This document shows, in pieces, positions 54,843 to 62,701 of a stretch of DNA of 62,884 bases (position 1 is its first letter; the number at the start of each line of letters is the position of its first letter). Made by a program: the position numbers and the translations under genes. The stretch covers positions 1-62,884 of the forward strand of contig JANYHM010000014.1 in NCBI GenBank assembly GCA_025359065.1, given 5' to 3'. Origin of the DNA: Synechococcales cyanobacterium GL140_1_metabinner_5_sub. GTDB lineage: Bacteria; Cyanobacteriota; Cyanobacteriia; Cyanobacteriales; Chamaesiphonaceae. The notes under the pieces were generated by a model. It saw only the letters and a list, made by a program, of their open reading frames with translations. It was not told where the DNA came from and did no database searches.

Positions 54843-55028
54843 CTATGACAGGCGAGACTGGATTTGGTATTGTTCTTCGCGGAGGGCAGCGATGAGGGAA
54901 TCGTCGGCGCGATCGATGGCTCGTCGAAGGCGTTGATCTAGACGATCAAGGATGTGCTGGTATTGGGCGTGGAGGGTGGCTTTTTGGATGCTGCGATCGA
55001 GTTGGAAGTCGTGGGGGTTGATGTTCAT
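54843..55028 (-). CDS. Small hypothetical helical protein
   Basis: A 61-residue protein from ATG 55028 (MNINPHDFQLDRSIQKATLHAQYQHILDRLDQRLRRAIDRADDSLIAALREEQYQIQSRLS). The frame is open for 36 more residues upstream, but that part is proline/serine-rich and overlaps the neighbouring gene. The body is one long amphipathic, charged helix that could form a coiled coil. Not recognised. It is third in a minus-strand row of small genes. Confidence 0.5.
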   Translation of the reverse strand: MNINPHDFQLDRSIQKATLHAQYQHILDRLDQRLRRAIDRADDSLIAALREEQYQIQSRLS

Positions 55029-55080
55029 GATGTTGTGATGAGGTGGTTGGGGGCTGGTGCCCCTAGTGGATAAGGGTTGA

Positions 55081-55341
55081 TTAGGGGAGTTGGAAGCTGG
55101 GTTCGGGATCAGGGTTTTGGGGGATGATGGGATCATTGCTGGGTGGGGGATTGGTGGGATTGCCTAGGTCATTGGGAAAGGTGCGCTGGATGTCTTGGAG
55201 GTAGCGATCGACGACTCCAAACAGCTTGACAAACTCTTCTGCGGTCATGGCTTGAGCCGCGATCGGCTTGTAGCAGATGGGGAAAAACATAATGCCGAGA
55301 ATGGTCATTTGGATGAAGACAGTTTTGATGTTGAAGTGCAT
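55081..55341 (-). CDS. Small exported hypothetical protein
   Basis: An 86-residue protein with an N-terminal signal peptide (FIQMTILGIMFFPICYKPIAAQA, cleavage near residue 31), a short helical core (TAEEFVKLFGVVDRYLQDIQRTF) and a proline-rich end (NPTNPPPSNDPIIPQNPDPEP). Periplasmic or surface location is expected. Not recognised. It lies between two other small minus-strand genes with gaps of 52 and 92 bases. Confidence 0.6.
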   Translation of the reverse strand: MHFNIKTVFIQMTILGIMFFPICYKPIAAQAMTAEEFVKLFGVVDRYLQDIQRTFPNDLGNPTNPPPSNDPIIPQNPDPEPSFQLP

Positions 55342-55433
55342 AGTTTTAGGTTTGAGTTATGGTTAGAAAATATCGATCGAAGTTAGGGGCATCGGCATTA
55401 GTGCAATGCCCCTAGGTCGTTTAAAGTTGGCGA

Positions 55434-55754
55434 CTAGCCACCAAAGAACCTTTGAACAAAGCCCCAGACCCAGCCAGGAGTCTGACCTTGCCCATGTGCG
55501 AGAACCCGGCCATCCGCGCCTTTGACTTCCCAGACAGAGCCGCCAAAGACGGGTACGCCAGTTTCGGTGTAGCTGCCATAGAAGAATTCTTTGCCTCCGG
55601 CGTTGATGTAAATCCCGCCAACTGAGGGAAGATAATCAGTCCATGCGGCTTGGGCAGGTGGAGTGTTTAACGGATTAGTGACGACGATCGCGGTAGTTGC
55701 GATGCCAAAACTGAACAGAAAAATGGATACGATAGGAGCGAGTAATTTAGGCAT
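55434..55754 (-). CDS. Small exported hypothetical protein, glycine/aromatic-rich
   Basis: A 106-residue protein from ATG 55754, which has a GGAGA ribosome site; the frame extends 40 codons upstream without conserved character. A signal peptide (SIFLFSFGIATTAIVV...PPAQAA) leads to a mature part of about 70 residues, WTDYLPSVGGIYINAGGKEFFYGSYTETG and VFGGSVWEVKGADGRVLAHGQGQTPGW, that looks like a small all-beta domain. Not recognised. It is divergent from the STAND gene, sharing a 225-base region with a repeat array. Confidence 0.6.
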   Translation of the reverse strand: MPKLLAPIVSIFLFSFGIATTAIVVTNPLNTPPAQAAWTDYLPSVGGIYINAGGKEFFYGSYTETGVPVFGGSVWEVKGADGRVLAHGQGQTPGWVWGFVQRFFGG

Positions 55755-55904
55755 TTCGGTTTTCTCCGATGAGTTAGAATTATTTAACGTGTAGAGGTTC
55801 GTATCTCGGCGATCGGGTTGTCTCGATTGCTCCGATGTCCTCATCATCCCAACCGAATCTGAATCAGTCATCAACGTAAATACTGACCAAACTGCCTCTA
55901 TTTA

Positions 55905-55953
55905 CCTTAATTTCTCTGAATTGTCTTAATCCACCTTAATTTGCCTTAAACCG
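55905..55953 (+). promoter_or_regulatory. Array of five 10-bp repeats (CTTAAT-type) before the STAND gene
   Basis: CCTTAATTTC, TCTGAATTG, TCTTAATCCA, CCTTAATTTG and CCTTAAACCG stand in a row with a period of 10 (one 9), ending 26 bases before the STAND start codon; a weaker unit CCTCTATTTA precedes. One helical turn spacing on a shared core suggests cooperative binding of a protein along one DNA face. The array is also within reach of the divergent exported-protein gene. Confidence 0.55.
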
Positions 55954-55979
55954 TCTTTTCTTGTGATTGTTGAAAATCT

Positions 55980-58427
55980 ATGTGGTCATCATTTATTGAA
56001 TCGATTAATCAGGATAATGAGCAGCTTGCAGCCAAGCATGGAATTATTTTGAGAGCTAAATATCCATATCAAGAAAAGATGCTGTCTCATGAGGATACGG
56101 CCAAAGCTATCAGTGAAAAAGGATATGGTAAGGATTCGATCGAGAAGGGAATTAGAGAAATCTGCCAGCTTTTATCAATAGAAAAAGAGTCACCTAAAAA
56201 TGAAGTTAATTTGCAAAATTGGCTTTGGGCGGAGTTCAGCAAATATACCGAGAGATTTTCTGATGTGAAAATTACCGATGATTTGACATCAGACGGTCGA
56301 GAATTACGGGAATATCTGGGGCTTAGATCGATCAACTCACCACCGGCTCCAACGCCAGAGCCAATACAACGGTTATTCGGAGCATCACAGATGAATGATG
56401 TACCGCAGTGGGTGGGACGGGATGAACTTTTGGAGGAGTTGAGGCAGGAGCTGGTTGCTGGGAAGAAGATAATGGCGATCGTCGGACAGGGCGGGATGGG
56501 TAAAACAAGTCTGGCGATCAAACTCAGTGAAGCAATCGGTGTCGATCTGGAGGCTAAAACTCTGATGGCTGAGTGTGAGTATGAATATATTGTGTATTTG
56601 AGGGTGAGGGAGAATGATGGATTTGACTCGATCGCAGCGGAATTGCTCGATGTTGTCGCTCTTGGCAATGGTGCGAGTCAGTCACCACAGGAAACGATCG
56701 ATCGAATTATTGCCGGGTTGACGAAGTATCGCTGCTTGGTGATGCTGGATAATTTGGAATCTTTGCTCAGAGAAGGGACGGAACAGTCGATCGCTATCGA
56801 GATCGATGATTTGCTCAATGAGTTGGTATTTCGGGGTCATCGATCGCAGGTTATCATCACCAGTCGGGAGTTTCCACAAGGATTGAACGATCGACGCAAC
56901 ACAAGAATCGACCTGGCTTTGGTGAAGCAGGTGATAATTCCAGGAATTTCACAGGAGGCGAGTATCGAGTTGTTGCGCCAGTGTGGGCTGACGGATAGCC
57001 AAGCGGATTTGGAATGGATTGCTGGTCGCGTAGATGGCAATACGTTCATTCTGAAGCAGTTGGCAGATTACGCACAGGGACAGCCAGGATTGCTACGGCA
57101 AGAGCCGGAAGTTGTAAGCAATGAAGCTACGCCAATCATCGGGGCACAGTTCAATCGTCAGTCAGATGCGGGGCGTGAGTTGCTGCGGCGGATGTGTGTG
57201 CTGCGAATTGGCATGAATGAGACTCATTTGACTAGTTTGCGGTTGATAGAGTCTGATGGTGAAGTCGATGTAACGAAGGCAGAGATTAGGGAGACTAAAG
57301 CGTTATTGATGGGGCTGAAGGGTTGTGGATTGGTGGAATCGATTTATGACAATTCGGCTTGCGAAAATCTATATACGCTGCATCGGTTGGTGGTGGAAGT
57401 GTTGGTAGCGGCATTTGCTGATGATTTGCGAGAGTTATCTTGTTACGCTGCAAAATTTTATGGCTCGTTTGAGCCACCATCTGAATTTCGTAACCTTAAC
57501 GATCTGAAGTTTGTTTTAGAGGAGCTTTATTTTTACTGGCAAATTGGAATGCAAGATAGTGTCGTCCGCATGGTGGTAGATGAAATCATCCCAACGCTAT
57601 GGGGCTGGAGCTACTGGAGCTTGTGTAAGGAATGGTGCGATCGAGTGTTGCCTCACACCGAAGGAATTAACTATCGCATCTGCCTTCAAACATTGGGGGA
57701 CATTTGTCGAAATACAGGTGATTGGAATGGAGCGGAAAAGTATTTCAAATTATCTTTAACCCATGCCGAAGAATATGGTGCATTGGGCGGAATCGCCACT
57801 TCACTCGGTTTACTGGGAGATATCGCCTGCAATCGGGGTGACTACGATCAGGCTGAAGCACTCTACAACCAATCTCTGGCTGTTCGTACCGAATTAGGCG
57901 ATCGAGCGGGGATGGCAAATTCGTGGGCATCACTCGGTTTTATCGAAAGCAAGCGGGGTGACTACGATCGGGCTGAAGCACTCTACAACCAATCTCTGGC
58001 TGTTAGTACCGAATTAGGCAATCGAGCAGGGATGGCAAGTTTATGGGGTTTACTGGGAGATATCGCCCGCAAGCGGGGTGACTACGATCGGGCTGAAGCA
58101 CTCTACAACCAATCTCTGGCTGTTAGTACCGAATTAGGCGATCGAGCGGGGATGGCAACTTCGTGGGGTTGTCTAGGTGAAAATGAGCTATCGCGGGGCA
58201 ATCTTGCTAAAGCTGAAACATTGCTTCTGGACGCTCTCGACCGTCTAAAAGCCTTGCAAATGAGCAGTGCTATCGCTGAAGTTAGTTGGGATTTGGCGAG
58301 ACTGTATCGGGCTAAGGCTGACTCAGGGAAGGCTCAAGTCTACTTTGATGAAGCTCAGTTGTACACCCAACTTGGAGCTAAAGCTGATGTGGCCAAAATT
58401 GAGGTGGAGTGGCGAGGGGAAGCCTGA
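55980..58427 (+). CDS. STAND/NB-ARC ATPase with TPR sensor domain
   Basis: An 815-residue protein. Residues 1-120 are helical and unassigned (LSHEDTAKAISEKGYGKDSIEKGIREICQLLS). The STAND NTPase has Walker A GQGGMGKTS (169-177), Walker B RCLVMLDNLE (251-260), sensor QVIITSRE and the GNTFILKQLA helix. A winged-helix-like region follows (about 395-500). The C-terminus holds TPR units, three of 40 residues that are almost identical in DNA (57835-58194). In animals, plants and bacteria STAND proteins sense pathogens and oligomerise; antiviral Avs are one bacterial group. Here defence is inferred from architecture and nearby toxin-antitoxin remains. No nuclease effector domain is visible, so it may act through a partner. 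Confidence 0.85.
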   Translation: MWSSFIESINQDNEQLAAKHGIILRAKYPYQEKMLSHEDTAKAISEKGYGKDSIEKGIREICQLLSIEKESPKNEVNLQNWLWAEFSKYTERFSDVKITDDLTSDGRELREYLGLRSINSPPAPTPEPIQRLFGASQMNDVPQWVGRDELLEELRQELVAGKKIMAIVGQGGMGKTSLAIKLSEAIGVDLEAKTLMAECEYEYIVYLRVRENDGFDSIAAELLDVVALGNGASQSPQETIDRIIAGLTKYRCLVMLDNLESLLREGTEQSIAIEIDDLLNELVFRGHRSQVIITSREFPQGLNDRRNTRIDLALVKQVIIPGISQEASIELLRQCGLTDSQADLEWIAGRVDGNTFILKQLADYAQGQPGLLRQEPEVVSNEATPIIGAQFNRQSDAGRELLRRMCVLRIGMNETHLTSLRLIESDGEVDVTKAEIRETKALLMGLKGCGLVESIYDNSACENLYTLHRLVVEVLVAAFADDLRELSCYAAKFYGSFEPPSEFRNLNDLKFVLEELYFYWQIGMQDSVVRMVVDEIIPTLWGWSYWSLCKEWCDRVLPHTEGINYRICLQTLGDICRNTGDWNGAEKYFKLSLTHAEEYGALGGIATSLGLLGDIACNRGDYDQAEALYNQSLAVRTELGDRAGMANSWASLGFIESKRGDYDRAEALYNQSLAVSTELGNRAGMASLWGLLGDIARKRGDYDRAEALYNQSLAVSTELGDRAGMATSWGCLGENELSRGNLAKAETLLLDALDRLKALQMSSAIAEVSWDLARLYRAKADSGKAQVYFDEAQLYTQLGAKADVAKIEVEWRGEA
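57835..58194 (+). repeat. Three tandem 120-bp TPR-coding repeats
   Basis: Units start at 57835, 57955 and 58075, exactly 120 bases apart, each reading GDYDxAEALYNQSLAVxTEL followed by GxRAGMA. They differ at only a few positions in the first 80 bases, so duplication or gene conversion is recent. Confidence 0.9.
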
Positions 58428-58453
58428 ATTTTGGGTTGGAGGTCATCTGGCTA

Positions 58454-58579
58454 ACAACTGCCCCGTTCACGCAGTGTCTGCAAAGCAGAATCGAGGACGC
58501 ATTGCCACCAGAACAAACAGACCTGACCGTAGCTATTCAGGGAGCGATCGATCGGTTTAGCGAAGAGTAGGGCAGTTGT
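58454..58579. mobile_element. Possible small MITE-like element with 10-bp inverted ends
   Basis: ACAACTGCCC at 58454 and GGGCAGTTGT at 58579 are exact inverted repeats, 126 bases end to end. The interior holds the second copy of the dispersed hairpin repeat (58464-58494) and a short frame reading IEDALPPEQTDLTVAIQGAIDRFSEE before a stop, probably the tail of a lost gene. No clear target duplication is visible. Confidence 0.35.
58464..58494. repeat. Dispersed hairpin repeat, copy 2
   Basis: Same 31-base element as at 13241-13271 with two changes; the hairpin here is CTGC-AAA-GCAG. It lies between the STAND gene and the small antitoxin-like gene. Confidence 0.65.
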
Positions 58580-58626
58580 GGATCAGTTCGGTTAAACTAA
58601 AAATACATTCAGATGGAGGCGAGAAC

Positions 58627-58926
58627 ATGAGTCCCCAAGTCGAACAAATACCGCAACAAATAGATAACCTTTCTGCCACTGAGCGATCACAAATCCTCGA
58701 TCAACTTCTGCATACCCAGTCAACAGCAGAATTGCAATGGCAGCAAGCATTAGCTGAAATTAATGATCGACACCCTACTACTCTTGTTCGCGAAGCGTCG
58801 GCTCTGCCGAATCGCCGCAAAGCCAATATCGAGCGATTGATCGATCAGCTCAATGATGATAACGATATTGAAGAACAACAACAAACACTCGCCATTATTG
58901 AATCGATCAAACCAATCTCGATTTAA
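58627..58926 (+). CDS. Antitoxin-like small protein with an inserted repeat
   Basis: A 99-residue acidic, helical protein starting at ATG 58627, which has a GGAGG site (the frame opens 51 bases upstream without a site). The sequence SPQVEQIPQQIDNLSATERSQILDQLL and RLIDQLNDDNDIEEQQQTLAIIESI has no named domain for me. The middle residues LVREASALPNR are coded by a copy of the dispersed hairpin repeat (58785-58815). A PIN-toxin start follows after six bases, which makes this the likely antitoxin of a broken pair. Confidence 0.55.
   Translation: MSPQVEQIPQQIDNLSATERSQILDQLLHTQSTAELQWQQALAEINDRHPTTLVREASALPNRRKANIERLIDQLNDDNDIEEQQQTLAIIESIKPISI
58785..58815. repeat. Dispersed hairpin repeat, copy 3, inside a gene
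   Basis: GTTCGCGAAGCGTC, hairpin CGGC-TCT-GCCG, then AATCG. Both stem arms differ from the other copies yet still pair. It is read in frame as VREASALPNR. Confidence 0.6.
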
Positions 58927-58932
58927 ATACAA

Positions 58933-58977
58933 ATGACCCAAATTATTTTATTAGATTCCACACCAGTCGGGGGATGA
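58933..58977 (+). pseudogene. PIN-domain toxin cut to 14 codons
   Basis: MTQIILLDSTPVGG followed by TGA. The start IILLDSTPxG is that of cyanobacterial PIN (VapC-like) toxins, with the first catalytic Asp at residue 8, but the frame stops after 14 residues and none of the other PIN acidic residues follow. It begins six bases after the likely antitoxin. The rest of the gene was probably lost when the next gene's segment joined. Confidence 0.55.
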
Positions 58978-59039
58978 GGGCAAGTGCAACAATGTCCCGC
59001 TTTAAGTTACTACCCCACAAGAACATTACAAGGAGTACT

Positions 59040-59414
59040 ATGACAACTAATTCACATAATGAAGAAGAAAAGATCGAATTCGAGATGAGTAGTGGTAACG
59101 TTTTTGCTGACCTCGGCTTTGAGCAACCGCAGGAAATGCTGCTGAAATCTGAACTAGTTAGGCAGATAAATTCTATTATCCAAACCCAAGGCTCAGATGG
59201 TGATCAAACCAAAGAAGTTCTAGACATAGATGAAAATATTAGATCTAATTTATCGAAAGGAAAACTAACTGAATTGACGATCGAGCAATTATTGCGATAT
59301 CTAAATATCTTGGGGAAGGATCTGGAAATTGTCCTAAAACCTGCTACGATTCCCCACAATTTTCCAAAAGAAAAGCTAGGCCAACGCGGTAATCTAAAAG
59401 TTACGGCGGTCTAA
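59040..59414 (+). CDS. HigA-like XRE antitoxin (COG5606), toxin missing
   Basis: A 124-residue protein from ATG 59040. It follows the plan of COG5606 antitoxins: SSGNVFADLGFEQPQEMLLKSELVRQINSIIQTQG, a helix-turn-helix DQTKEVLDIDENIRSNLSKGKLTELTIEQLLRYLNILGKDLEIVLKP. In such pairs a HigB/Gp49-like toxin gene of about 100 codons precedes the antitoxin; here the preceding segment has only the PIN fragment. It is therefore an orphan antitoxin. Start is supported by family alignment and an AAGGAG site. Confidence 0.78.
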   Translation: MTTNSHNEEEKIEFEMSSGNVFADLGFEQPQEMLLKSELVRQINSIIQTQGSDGDQTKEVLDIDENIRSNLSKGKLTELTIEQLLRYLNILGKDLEIVLKPATIPHNFPKEKLGQRGNLKVTAV

Positions 59415-59642
59415 AATTAGCTTCGATGTTGGTGGGCTATTACCATCCCCAACGCCTTCCCCTCAGGCCAACTTAAGCGGCGCACTCCAAGTGATCGATC
59501 ACTTCACCGAAAGCTAGCAGCTTATTTAATCATGAGTATCATGTGATAAAGACCTTATACTTATTGTAGAAGTTTGGGGAAATCATCCCCTCAGCAATCA
59601 ATAAAATCCTGAGCAGCTTTTGCCAGCGCATAGAAGATCATC

Positions 59643-60743
59643 ATGGAACTACAGCAATATTTACGTGAGCATGGTTTAGAAAAGTTAATTGCCGACTACA
59701 GCATTAAAGCAGTAATACATAAGCAGTATTCCCATTTGGTCTCTTTGAAATATTCCCAGATCGATTCACCCATGGGCGAAAAGATTGTGCAGCAATGTCG
59801 GGGAATTGTGCTGGATCGATCGAACAACTGGGAAATTGTTTCGTATCCCTACGATAAGTTTTTTAACTATGGAGAAGGCAACGGCGAAGTGTTTTATAGT
59901 GCGGCGATCAATTGGAGTACGGCCAAGGTTTATGAAAAGCTTGATGGCTCTCTAATGACGCTGTATTTCTATGACGGTGCATGGAGAGTCCAATCTAGTG
60001 GTACTCCTGATGCAGCGGGAGAGGTGAGTGGCTTTGGTTTCAGCTTCGCCGATTTATTTTGGCGGGTCTGGCAGGAGCTAGGGTATCAATTGCCAGAAAA
60101 TACCGAATACTGCTTTATGTTTGAACTAGTCACTAAATATAACCGTGTTGTGGTGCAGCCCAAGCTGAACCAGCTCATTTTGCATGGGGTGAGGCATGTT
60201 CCTAGTCGCCAAGAGGCTGATCCGCAGATTTGGACAGAGCGCCATGGTTGGGAGTTGGTAAAGACTTATCCTTTGACTGACTGGACAACAGTGATTGAGG
60301 CAGCTAAAGATCTAAATCCGATGGAGTCGGAAGGTTATATTGTCTGCGATCGAGCTTTTAATCGGGTGAAAATCAAATCTCCCCAATATGTAGCGATCGC
60401 CCATTTGCGGGAAGGTTTTTCTTCCCGGCGAATGTTGCAGATTCTGACAGCAAATGAGGGAGAGGAGTTTTTGACTTATTTCCCGGAATGGACTGAGCTG
60501 TATCAGACTATGAAGGTGCGGTATCTAGAGCTGGTAGCGGAGATTGAGGCAGCCGCAGCTAAGTATAGTTCGATCGAGGGGCAGAAGGATTTTGCCATGG
60601 AGATCAAGGATTTGCCTTATTCTGGGATGCTGTTTTCTTTGCGCAGGGGCAAGGCTAAGACAGTGCGGGAATGTTTGCAGAATACTACGGTGCAGAAGCT
60701 AGAGGAGTTGATGGGGGTAGACTATAGTGATTTGGGGTTTTAG
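59643..60743 (+). CDS. T4 Rnl1-like RNA ligase
   Basis: A 366-residue ATP-dependent RNA ligase of the T4 RnlA family. The adenylated lysine is K99 in VYEKLDGSLMTLYF (motif I, KxDGS), the same number as in T4 Rnl1. Motif III lies in YCFMFELVTKYNRVVV, motif IV in SEGYIVCD, and motif V is RVKIKSPQY. A C-terminal domain of about 100 residues follows. Such ligases repair or circularise RNA, for instance cut tRNA anticodon loops. It sits after toxin-antitoxin remains, including a PIN fragment, but is itself intact. No Pnkp or phosphatase partner is adjacent. Confidence 0.9.
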   Translation: MELQQYLREHGLEKLIADYSIKAVIHKQYSHLVSLKYSQIDSPMGEKIVQQCRGIVLDRSNNWEIVSYPYDKFFNYGEGNGEVFYSAAINWSTAKVYEKLDGSLMTLYFYDGAWRVQSSGTPDAAGEVSGFGFSFADLFWRVWQELGYQLPENTEYCFMFELVTKYNRVVVQPKLNQLILHGVRHVPSRQEADPQIWTERHGWELVKTYPLTDWTTVIEAAKDLNPMESEGYIVCDRAFNRVKIKSPQYVAIAHLREGFSSRRMLQILTANEGEEFLTYFPEWTELYQTMKVRYLELVAEIEAAAAKYSSIEGQKDFAMEIKDLPYSGMLFSLRRGKAKTVRECLQNTTVQKLEELMGVDYSDLGF

Positions 60744-60968
60744 CGGAACTTAATGAAGACAGCGAGAGGCGGTTTTATTTTTGAAGTTTCATAAAAGCTG
60801 AAAATCCAAATTTTGTTGGAAGTACTTTCTGTTGAATATCCGTTCGTGTACTTTGGAAATCACCCGGATGTAGCGAGGTTCTTGCTGAAAAAATAACCTG
60901 ACGGGTTAAAACTTAGCGTAGCCTGTAGCAGTGTTCTGGCAAATTACATCTTAATCGGGGAACTTAAA

Positions 60969-61409
60969 ATGAAAAAGACTAGATTATTTTTGGCGTTGGT
61001 ACTTTGTTTGTCTTCGATGGGCTGTAGTAGCACTCCCAGCACCACAGATGTCAAAGAGGCCAAAGATGATACTGCGACTTTTTTCACTGAATACCAAAAC
61101 ACTGTAAATTCATTATCTCAAAAAGTCTTGGCTAATGATTATGCCGGTGCCAAAGCTCTGCTCGCCAGCCAGAAAGCTAACCTTCAAAGCAAATGTCAAG
61201 CCGTTAAAGCTAGCGGCGGTAATTATCCATATCAAATAACCATGAAGACTATAGCGGCCAAGGCAACTTTAGAAGATGCTATTGCTCGGTCGCCTTCGGC
61301 GCAAGCGCAGCTACCGACCGGAGGCACTGATGTGGAAAATGCTGACAATGGTAACAAGATCAATGAACAGAGAGAGCTGATGACAGAATTCAATGGGATT
61401 TGTCGCTAG
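60969..61409 (+). CDS. Small lipoprotein
   Basis: A 146-residue protein with a lipoprotein signal (LFLALVLCLSSMGCSS, lipid-linked Cys at about 19). The mature part is helical and polar (DDTATFFTEYQNTVNSLSQKVLANDYAGAKALLASQ) with two further cysteines (QSKCQAV and the penultimate NGICR). No named domain. It would be anchored at the periplasmic face of a membrane. Monocistronic and convergent with the phosphoesterase gene. Confidence 0.7.
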   Translation: MKKTRLFLALVLCLSSMGCSSTPSTTDVKEAKDDTATFFTEYQNTVNSLSQKVLANDYAGAKALLASQKANLQSKCQAVKASGGNYPYQITMKTIAAKATLEDAIARSPSAQAQLPTGGTDVENADNGNKINEQRELMTEFNGICR

Positions 61410-61424
61410 ATCCTGAATTCGAGA

Positions 61425-62378
61425 TTATAAATTGACGGTGCCCCGATCGAGCACCACTCCATTACTATCAATACCGCTGACAATCAGTCGATCGGCATAG
61501 ACATCTACCGTAGCAAAGCTATGAGCACTCTTGGCGTAAGCCGACCAATCGGCCTGGAACATAATAGGATACAGACCTGCACCACCACCACCAGCCACTA
61601 CATAAGTAACACCTTTAATGGGTTTACTGCGCTGATAGTTATGGTCATGACCATCCATCCACAAATTAACTTTGTGTTTAACTAATAGTGGTTCAACATC
61701 GCGAATTAAAATGTCGTTATTACCATAGTGACCTACGGAATAGAGGGGGTGATGACCAAAAACTACTTTTACTTTTGCCTTGCTTTTACCTAGTTCTTGG
61801 TCGAGCCACTTTAGTTGAGCATCTCGACCAGGACTAGTCGGATTACCCAGAGAGTTGGTTTCGGTGGCAAAAAACTGCACATTGCCCTGTTTAAACGTGT
61901 AATACCGCTGGCCACCCATATTAAACAAAGGGTAAGTCACTTGCTCATTTTTAATCGGCTGGGTGGAGGTAGCTGCACAGTGCTCACCTCGAACATTGCC
62001 GCATACATCGGCACGGGCATCATGATTGCCCAAGGTGGCGTAGAACTTCACACCGCTTTTTAATAAGTTTTCGTAGGGGGTGGCAAAAAAAGGTTTGATT
62101 TTTTCAAATTCGCCGTTGTTATAAATATTGTCGCCAGCTAATAGCACCATGTTTAAGGCTCTGGCTTGATGCTGTTGAAATAAGGCTTTGCCAACAGCAT
62201 ATTGACCAACGCTACCCGTGCCGGTATCGGCTAAAATGCCAAAGCGCAAGAGGGGTTGACCGGGATGTAGGGCGGGGAAAGACTCACTGCGTTGGCTAAG
62301 GATGAGGGTGCCTGCGCCGATCGCACCCAAGCCAGCAAGGCCAGAGATAGTAATAAATTGACGGCGATTGATACTCAT
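61425..62378 (-). CDS. Tat-exported metallophosphoesterase (purple acid phosphatase-like)
   Basis: A 317-residue enzyme with a twin-arginine signal (NRRQFI, then GLAGLGAIGAGTLIL). The calcineurin-like motifs are FGILADTGTG (first D), LLAGDNIYNNGE, LGNHDARADV, VVFGHHPLYSVGHYG and MDGHDHNYQR, so all metal ligands are in place; the GNHD...GHDHNYQR spacing is that of small purple acid phosphatases. It hydrolyses phosphate esters outside the cytoplasmic membrane after folding inside. No Pho-box was seen before it. It is divergent from guaA by 323 bases. Confidence 0.9.
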   Translation of the reverse strand: MSINRRQFITISGLAGLGAIGAGTLILSQRSESFPALHPGQPLLRFGILADTGTGSVGQYAVGKALFQQHQARALNMVLLAGDNIYNNGEFEKIKPFFATPYENLLKSGVKFYATLGNHDARADVCGNVRGEHCAATSTQPIKNEQVTYPLFNMGGQRYYTFKQGNVQFFATETNSLGNPTSPGRDAQLKWLDQELGKSKAKVKVVFGHHPLYSVGHYGNNDILIRDVEPLLVKHKVNLWMDGHDHNYQRSKPIKGVTYVVAGGGGAGLYPIMFQADWSAYAKSAHSFATVDVYADRLIVSGIDSNGVVLDRGTVNL

Positions 62379-62701
62379 GGCAGGCTCTCATTGGTAAGTT
62401 GCTTTTGCACAGCTTTATCATACCTAAGATTCCCAAATTATCTTGGCTAGTTCTAAGTATTAGTAGCTAGAGGTGACAGCCTGCCCCCAGAATTTTAAAA
62501 AGTTAGTTTGGGTTTGTTGAGTTGCATGGTTGATGATCGCACAGAGCCTGAATTGTGCTAGATTCGATCAAATATTTATCAAAAATTTCAGATTCGCTCT
62601 ATAATGAATCCCCATTCTCATGGTTCCTCGTCGCTAGAACCCCCAGCTAACCACGAGCTCGCAGCCTTACATATCAACCTTGCGATGATGGAGATTCCGC
62701 A

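Noticed and set aside
60880-60960. Possible riboswitch or small RNA before the lipoprotein gene
   Set aside because: No stable paired structure or known consensus could be traced by eye.
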